Shown: in pieces, positions 9,403 to 10,272 of the stretch | Layout: every line of letters begins with the position of its first letter | Numbering within the stretch: position 1 is the first letter of the stretch | Source: Actinomycetota bacterium | GTDB taxonomy: Bacteria > Actinomycetota > Thermoleophilia > Solirubrobacterales > Solirubrobacteraceae | Assembly (NCBI GenBank): GCA_005883255.1 | Contig: VAXS01000132.1 | Location: forward strand, 1 to 10,272 | DNA length: 10,272 bases | Reading direction: 5' to 3' | The notes under the pieces: generated by a model | Databases searched by the model: none | What the model was told of the DNA's origin: nothing | The model's input: the letters and a program-made list of their open reading frames with translations, nothing else | Made by a program: the position numbers and the translations under genes

Positions 9403-9425
9403 GCGGGGATTGCGACAATCCGCGC
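9403..9425. promoter_or_regulatory. Inverted repeat in the comF-ctaG divergent spacer, candidate operator
   Basis: GGATTG-CGA-CAATCC (9407-9421) is a perfect 6-bp dyad, and it extends to 10-bp arms with one mismatch (9403-9412 with 9416-9425). It sits near the middle of the 66-bp gap between the divergent ATGs, where a dimeric regulator could control both promoters. GACAAT (9414-9419) within it resembles a -10 box for ctaG. No known regulator site was recognised. Confidence 0.45.
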
Positions 9426-9433
9426 GCGCGATC

Positions 9434-10249
9434 ATGCCGCTCGCCGTCTCACCCGACGCCTCGTGGACGTTCGCGCCCGGGGTGGTGGCGCTCCTGGCCG
9501 TGCTCGGCGGCGTCTACGCGCGGCGCTTTCGGCAGGCCCGGCGCGAGGCCGGTCCCCGGGGAGCGTCCGGCTGGCGGGCGGCCAGCTTCGGCGGCGGGCT
9601 GGTCCTCCTGGTGGCGGCGCTCCTGTCGCCGCTGGACCGACTGAGCGACCAGCTGTTCGTCATGCACATGGTCCAGCACCTGCTGATCCTCGACCTGGCG
9701 ACGATCCTGCTCATCCTGGGGCTCACCCGGGTCATCCTGCGCCCGGTCACGCGCCGGGTGCAGGCGCTCGAGCACGCCGCCGGCCCGCTCGCCCACCCCG
9801 CCTTCGCGGTGCTGCTGTACGTCGGGGGCATGGCGCTCTGGCACGTCCCCGCGCTCTACGACGCCGCGCTCCGGCATCCGGCGCTGCACGCGCTCGAGCA
9901 CGTCACGTTCGGCGTGGCGGGCGCCCTGTACTGGTGGCACCTGCTCTCCCCCATCCGCAGCCGCCACCGGCTGGGGGGACTGGGCCCCGTGGCCTACATG
10001 TTCACCGCGAAGCTGGGGGTGGGGCTGCTGGGCGTGCTGCTCACCTTCTCGCCCACCGCGCTGTACTCGTTCTACGAGCACCGCCCCCGGTACTGGGGCA
10101 TGAGCGCCGTCACCGACCAGAACGTGGGCGGGGCGGTGATGGCCATCCAGCAGTCGCTGGTGATGGGGATCGCGCTGGTTGTCCTGCTCTTCCGCCAGCT
10201 GGCCGAGTCCGAGCGCGAGGCCGCGCGGGCCGAGCGCTACGCCGCCTAA
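9434..10249 (+). CDS. ctaG: Cytochrome c oxidase assembly protein, CtaG (caa3-type) family
   Basis: The product is 271 aa, an integral membrane protein of the Bacillus-type CtaG family that supports formation of active caa3 cytochrome c oxidase, probably in copper-centre assembly. Seven hydrophobic segments are visible at about 12-30, 49-66, 75-99, 122-141, 153-171, 184-206 and 232-254. Conserved histidines cluster in HMVQHLL (78-84), ALWHVPALYDAALRHP (134-149), HALEHVTFGVAGALYWWH (152-169) and the YSFYEHRPRYWGMS segment (211-224); they could coordinate metal. The tail is charged and Arg/Glu-rich, likely cytoplasmic. This family is unrelated to the mitochondrial Cox11-type proteins that share the name. 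The ATG has no Shine-Dalgarno, which fits a leaderless or near-leaderless message from the spacer. No oxidase genes are in the window, so the partner is elsewhere. Confidence 0.93.
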   Translation: MPLAVSPDASWTFAPGVVALLAVLGGVYARRFRQARREAGPRGASGWRAASFGGGLVLLVAALLSPLDRLSDQLFVMHMVQHLLILDLATILLILGLTRVILRPVTRRVQALEHAAGPLAHPAFAVLLYVGGMALWHVPALYDAALRHPALHALEHVTFGVAGALYWWHLLSPIRSRHRLGGLGPVAYMFTAKLGVGLLGVLLTFSPTALYSFYEHRPRYWGMSAVTDQNVGGAVMAIQQSLVMGIALVVLLFRQLAESEREAARAERYAA

Positions 10250-10252
10250 TCG

Positions 10253-10272
10253 CCGCCCTCCTAGATCGGCGG
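10253..10272 (+). terminator. Possible ctaG terminator hairpin (reaches window end)
   Basis: CCGCC (10253-10257) pairs with GGCGG (10268-10272) with a 10-nt loop, starting 4 nt after the ctaG stop. The window ends at the stem, so any T-tract is not visible. Confidence 0.3.

Noticed and set aside
10261..10272. End of a convergent minus-strand gene (TAG as cta at 10261-10263)
   Set aside because: Only three codons are visible before the window ends, which is not enough to support a gene; the same bases fit a hairpin after ctaG.

Overview
The window is very GC-rich, almost completely coding, and uses GTG and other non-ATG starts. Gene content and order (comF, hpf, secA, prfB, an Orn/Lys/Arg decarboxylase-family gene, nadC, nadA) suggest a high-GC actinobacterium, probably of the Thermoleophilia/Solirubrobacterales type. 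That placement is an inference from style and synteny and was not tested by a tree.

Layout. Positions 1-99 hold the last 32 codons of a plus-strand gene that ends in a threonine run. Positions 249-950 encode a secreted protein with four DxDxDG-type calcium-binding repeats followed by a split DUF5666-like beta domain. It converges on a long minus-strand block covering 978-9367, read from right to left: comF (ComF-type phosphoribosyltransferase), hpf (short ribosome hibernation factor), secA (preprotein translocase ATPase), prfB (release factor 2), a broken pyridoxal-phosphate decarboxylase gene, nadC and nadA. A 66-bp spacer containing a clean inverted repeat separates comF from the divergent plus-strand ctaG (9434-10249), a membrane protein for cytochrome oxidase assembly.

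How the genes fit together. From secA onward each gene overlaps the next by 1-4 nt (TAATG, CTGA, TGATG, ATGA), as in a translationally coupled operon joining protein export, translation termination and the last two steps of quinolinate-based NAD synthesis (NadA makes quinolinate, NadC converts it to nicotinate mononucleotide). nadB, which normally supplies iminoaspartate, is not in the window. prfB is encoded in two frames joined by the classical autoregulatory +1 frameshift at CTT TGA C.

The most unusual object is the decarboxylase gene between prfB and nadC. Both halves are well conserved, but about 50 codons that should carry the PLP-binding lysine are missing. The reading frame changes at the gap, the join lies inside a hairpin, and no ATG/GTG/TTG start is available at the expected N-terminus. 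It is either a young pseudogene or an assembly/sequencing deletion. No CRISPR array, insertion sequence, tRNA or rRNA was seen, and no wholly new system is evident.
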